6,897 nt of DNA from the NCBI GenBank assembly GCA_041497995.1, contig JBGQHM010000363.1:1-6897 (forward strand), read 5' to 3'. Shown here in pieces: positions 5,582 through 6,897 of this stretch. How positions within the stretch are numbered: the first letter of the stretch is position 1; each line of letters begins with the position of its first letter. The notes beneath the pieces are model-generated. The model did no database searches and was not told where the DNA came from. It saw nothing but the letters and a program-made list of their open reading frames with translations. The DNA comes from DATKMS01 sp041497995 (GTDB taxonomy: Bacteria; Desulfobacterota; Binatia; HRBIN30). The position numbers and the translations under genes were made by a program.

Positions 5582-6897
5582 CTACTGCCCGACGCGTACG
5601 ACGAGTTGCGCGATCGGGCCGGGATTTCCATCCTCATCGCGCAACCGCGCGGTCACCAGTGTGTCACCGCTCGGGAATTCCATCACTCCGGTCACGAAGC
5701 CGCAGAACTGAATCGACGTGTTCGGGTCGACGAAGTCGGAGTCGCCGCTGGCGAACATCACACAGGAGTCAGTGGCATTGCGGCGCGGCCCCGGCTTTCC
5801 GGAACCATCGACGAAGCGGCAGGCAAGATCGTTGACCGCGTTGATGACCGTTTGCAGCGTATCGAAATTGGGTGGGTCGATCGATGGAACACCTCCGGCC
5901 AGCGCTCCGCTGCTGTCGCAAACAGCCGTACTGCCATTGCCGAGGGAGCGCGACACCTCGATCTGCAGATCGGGAAGCGACGCGGAGTCGGATTGATAGG
6001 CGGACCCGCCGACCGCAAAGCCGCTCGTACCAGGCATACCTTCCACGACCAGGGAGAAGGCCGTGCCAACGAGGCGCGTGTAGATCGGAAGCCCCTGCGG
6101 CGTGGTCCCGGTCGGACTGATGAGCGCATCGTCGGAACGGGTCAACCCGAAGAAGGTGATCACCGGCCCGCTCGGACCGGGTACCGTCGGTGTGATCGTA
6201 GGTGTCACGGTACGCGTCCGTGTCGGTGTCCTGGTACGTGTCAGCGTCCGTGTCGGTGTACGCGACGGGGTCGTGGTTGGCGAGCCGAGCGTGGGTGTGC
6301 GCGTCGGCGTCCCGGGCGTTGGCGTCGGTGTGGATGTCGTGCCGGTGCGCGTCACCGTTGGCGTCCGTGTCCGCGTCCGACTGGAGGTCACGGTCGGCGC
6401 TACCGGCGCCGTTTGCGTCGGCGACGTCGTTGGGGTGGGGGTATCCACAACGGAGCCGACGCGTACGACCATCTGCGCAATCGGCCCAACGTTGCCGTCG
6501 ACGTCGCGGAGGCGCACGGTCACCAGCGTATCGCCGGGTGGAAACTGCAGGACGCCGGTCATGAGGCCGCAGAATTGGATCCGGCTTTGGTCACTCACGA
6601 AGCCGGTATCGCCAGTCGAGAACTGCACGCAGGCTTCCGTATCCTTGCGGCCGACTGGTTGCCCGTTGCCATCGACGAACCGGCACCCGAGGTCGTTCAC
6701 GGCGTCCATGTTCGTTTGCGTCGGCTCAAAACTGAAAGGGGTGATCGCCGGCACACCGCCGGCGGTTGTGCCGGAGTTGTCGCAGACGGCGCGACTGCCG
6801 TTGCCCAGTGGACGTGAAACCTGCACCTGCAGATCGGGAAAAGAGGAGCCATCGCTCTGGAAGGCCGAGGCGCCGGGCGTCGCGCCACTGGATCCGG
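5582..6897 (-). CDS. Secreted-type protein with duplicated four-cysteine domain and Thr/Pro/Arg linker, N-terminus missing
   Basis: I do not recognise a named family or function. The frame is open to the window edge, so the true start and any signal peptide lie beyond 6897; an internal GTG at 6826 falls inside a domain and is not a start. The visible 437 residues are domain copy 1 (edge to 6455), a 96-residue linker rich in Thr, Pro and Arg, then domain copy 2 (6166-5585) ending at the TAG. Copies align over about 125 residues with one single-residue indel and roughly 79/124 identities by hand count. Shared motifs are SRxLGNGS, AVCD, CRFVDG, QFCG, GDTLVT, RLRDxDGN, GPIAQ and VVRVG. All eight visible Cys sit at four matching positions per copy, suggesting two disulfides per domain and an extracytoplasmic location. 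It may be a surface or binding protein with beta-rich domains. The gene is convergent with the metal operon and shows no link to it. Confidence 0.8.
   Translation of the reverse strand, partial: GSSGATPGASAFQSDGSSFPDLQVQVSRPLGNGSRAVCDNSGTTAGGVPAITPFSFEPTQTNMDAVNDLGCRFVDGNGQPVGRKDTEACVQFSTGDTGFVSDQSRIQFCGLMTGVLQFPPGDTLVTVRLRDVDGNVGPIAQMVVRVGSVVDTPTPTTSPTQTAPVAPTVTSSRTRTRTPTVTRTGTTSTPTPTPGTPTRTPTLGSPTTTPSRTPTRTLTRTRTPTRTRTVTPTITPTVPGPSGPVITFFGLTRSDDALISPTGTTPQGLPIYTRLVGTAFSLVVEGMPGTSGFAVGGSAYQSDSASLPDLQIEVSRSLGNGSTAVCDSSGALAGGVPSIDPPNFDTLQTVINAVNDLACRFVDGSGKPGPRRNATDSCVMFASGDSDFVDPNTSIQFCGFVTGVMEFPSGDTLVTARLRDEDGNPGPIAQLVVRVGQ
5585..6166 (-). repeat. Four-cysteine domain, copy 2 (complete, C-terminal)
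   Basis: About 194 residues, opening with PVITFFGLTRSDD right after the linker and ending at the protein C-terminus. Cysteines lie in AVCDS, LACRF, DSCVMF and IQFCG. Third-position differences from copy 1 are frequent at the DNA level, so this is an old duplication and not a recent copy. Confidence 0.85.
6173..6442 (-). repeat. Low-complexity Thr/Pro/Arg linker
   Basis: About 90 residues built from TPT, TRT, RTPT and SPT units between the two domains. It has no Cys, no Lys and almost no hydrophobic segments, so it should be an extended, basic, disordered spacer and may be O-glycosylated. At DNA level the simple units include an exact 16-nt direct repeat (6214-6229 and 6244-6259, 30 bp apart), so length change by slippage or recombination is plausible. 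Confidence 0.85.
6214..6259. repeat. 16-nt exact direct repeat pair in the linker
   Basis: GCGTCCGTGTCGGTGT occurs at 6214-6229 and again at 6244-6259, a 30-bp (10-codon) period that keeps the reading frame. It encodes Thr/Pro/Arg units of the linker. It is a product of low-complexity coding sequence, not a mobile-element or CRISPR repeat. Confidence 0.8.
6455..6897 (-). repeat. Four-cysteine domain, copy 1 (truncated by the window edge)
   Basis: Coding repeat matching copy 2. Its cysteines lie in AVCDN, LGCRF, EACVQF and IQFCG. The visible part already begins inside the domain (GSSGATPGASAFQSD aligns with GTSGFAVGGSAYQSD of copy 2), so about 45 residues are missing if copy 1 is as long as copy 2. 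Confidence 0.85.

Noticed and set aside
6173..6442. Repeated short units as a possible CRISPR array or satellite
   Set aside because: Units are irregular, have no constant repeat plus unique spacer structure, and are explained by a Thr/Pro/Arg codon pattern in frame with flanking domains.
5606..6817. Long plus-strand open frame opposite the four-cysteine repeat protein
   Set aside because: The product is a low-complexity Arg/Gly/His sequence. The repeat domains with conserved Cys are seen only on the minus strand, and the differences between copies preserve that protein.
6824..6826. GTG start for the repeat protein
   Set aside because: The frame stays open to the window edge, and the residues upstream (GSSGATPGASAFQSD...) align with the second domain copy, so the gene begins outside the window.

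Overview
This is a GC-rich, tightly packed bacterial window with two complete or nearly complete ABC importers and part of a repeat-bearing secreted protein. The organism looks like a diderm (Gram-negative-type) bacterium. The metal-binding protein has a cleavable signal peptide with no lipobox, so it is probably free in a periplasm. The Thr/Pro/Arg-rich linkers between Cys-containing domains are, from memory, a style common in uncultured delta-proteobacterial-like lineages such as Candidatus Binatota. That taxonomic guess is weak.

Layout. Positions 1-2999 (minus strand) hold a BMP-family (BmpA/PnrA/NupN-type) importer operon: lipoprotein (1989-2999), double-ATPase subunit (457-1986), and the N-terminal half of a permease (463 down to the window edge). 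A second permease would be expected beyond position 1. Positions 3000-3076 are a 77-bp divergent intergenic region and the only noncoding DNA of note. It contains an imperfect hairpin, three alternating GACCG half-sites and weak candidate promoters facing both ways. Positions 3077-5581 (plus strand) hold a complete zinc/manganese-type (cluster A-I, ZnuABC-like) importer: binding protein, ATPase, permease. Positions 5582-6897 (minus strand) hold the C-terminal part of a protein made of two homologous four-cysteine domains joined by a Thr/Pro/Arg linker. It starts outside the window.

How the genes work together. In the left operon the lipoprotein captures a ligand (nucleoside by family, though the pocket motif differs), the permease(s) form the channel, and the double-NBD ATPase powers uptake. 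In the right operon the periplasmic protein binds Zn2+ or Mn2+ through His59, His125, His190 and Asp262, and hands it to the permease, driven by the ATPase. Genes within each operon overlap or are spaced by 2-4 bp, which suggests translational coupling. The two operons share one short regulatory gap, so co-regulation is possible but not shown.

No clearly new multi-gene system is visible. The most unusual items are the duplicated four-Cys domain protein and the structured, Shine-Dalgarno-less divergent promoter region.
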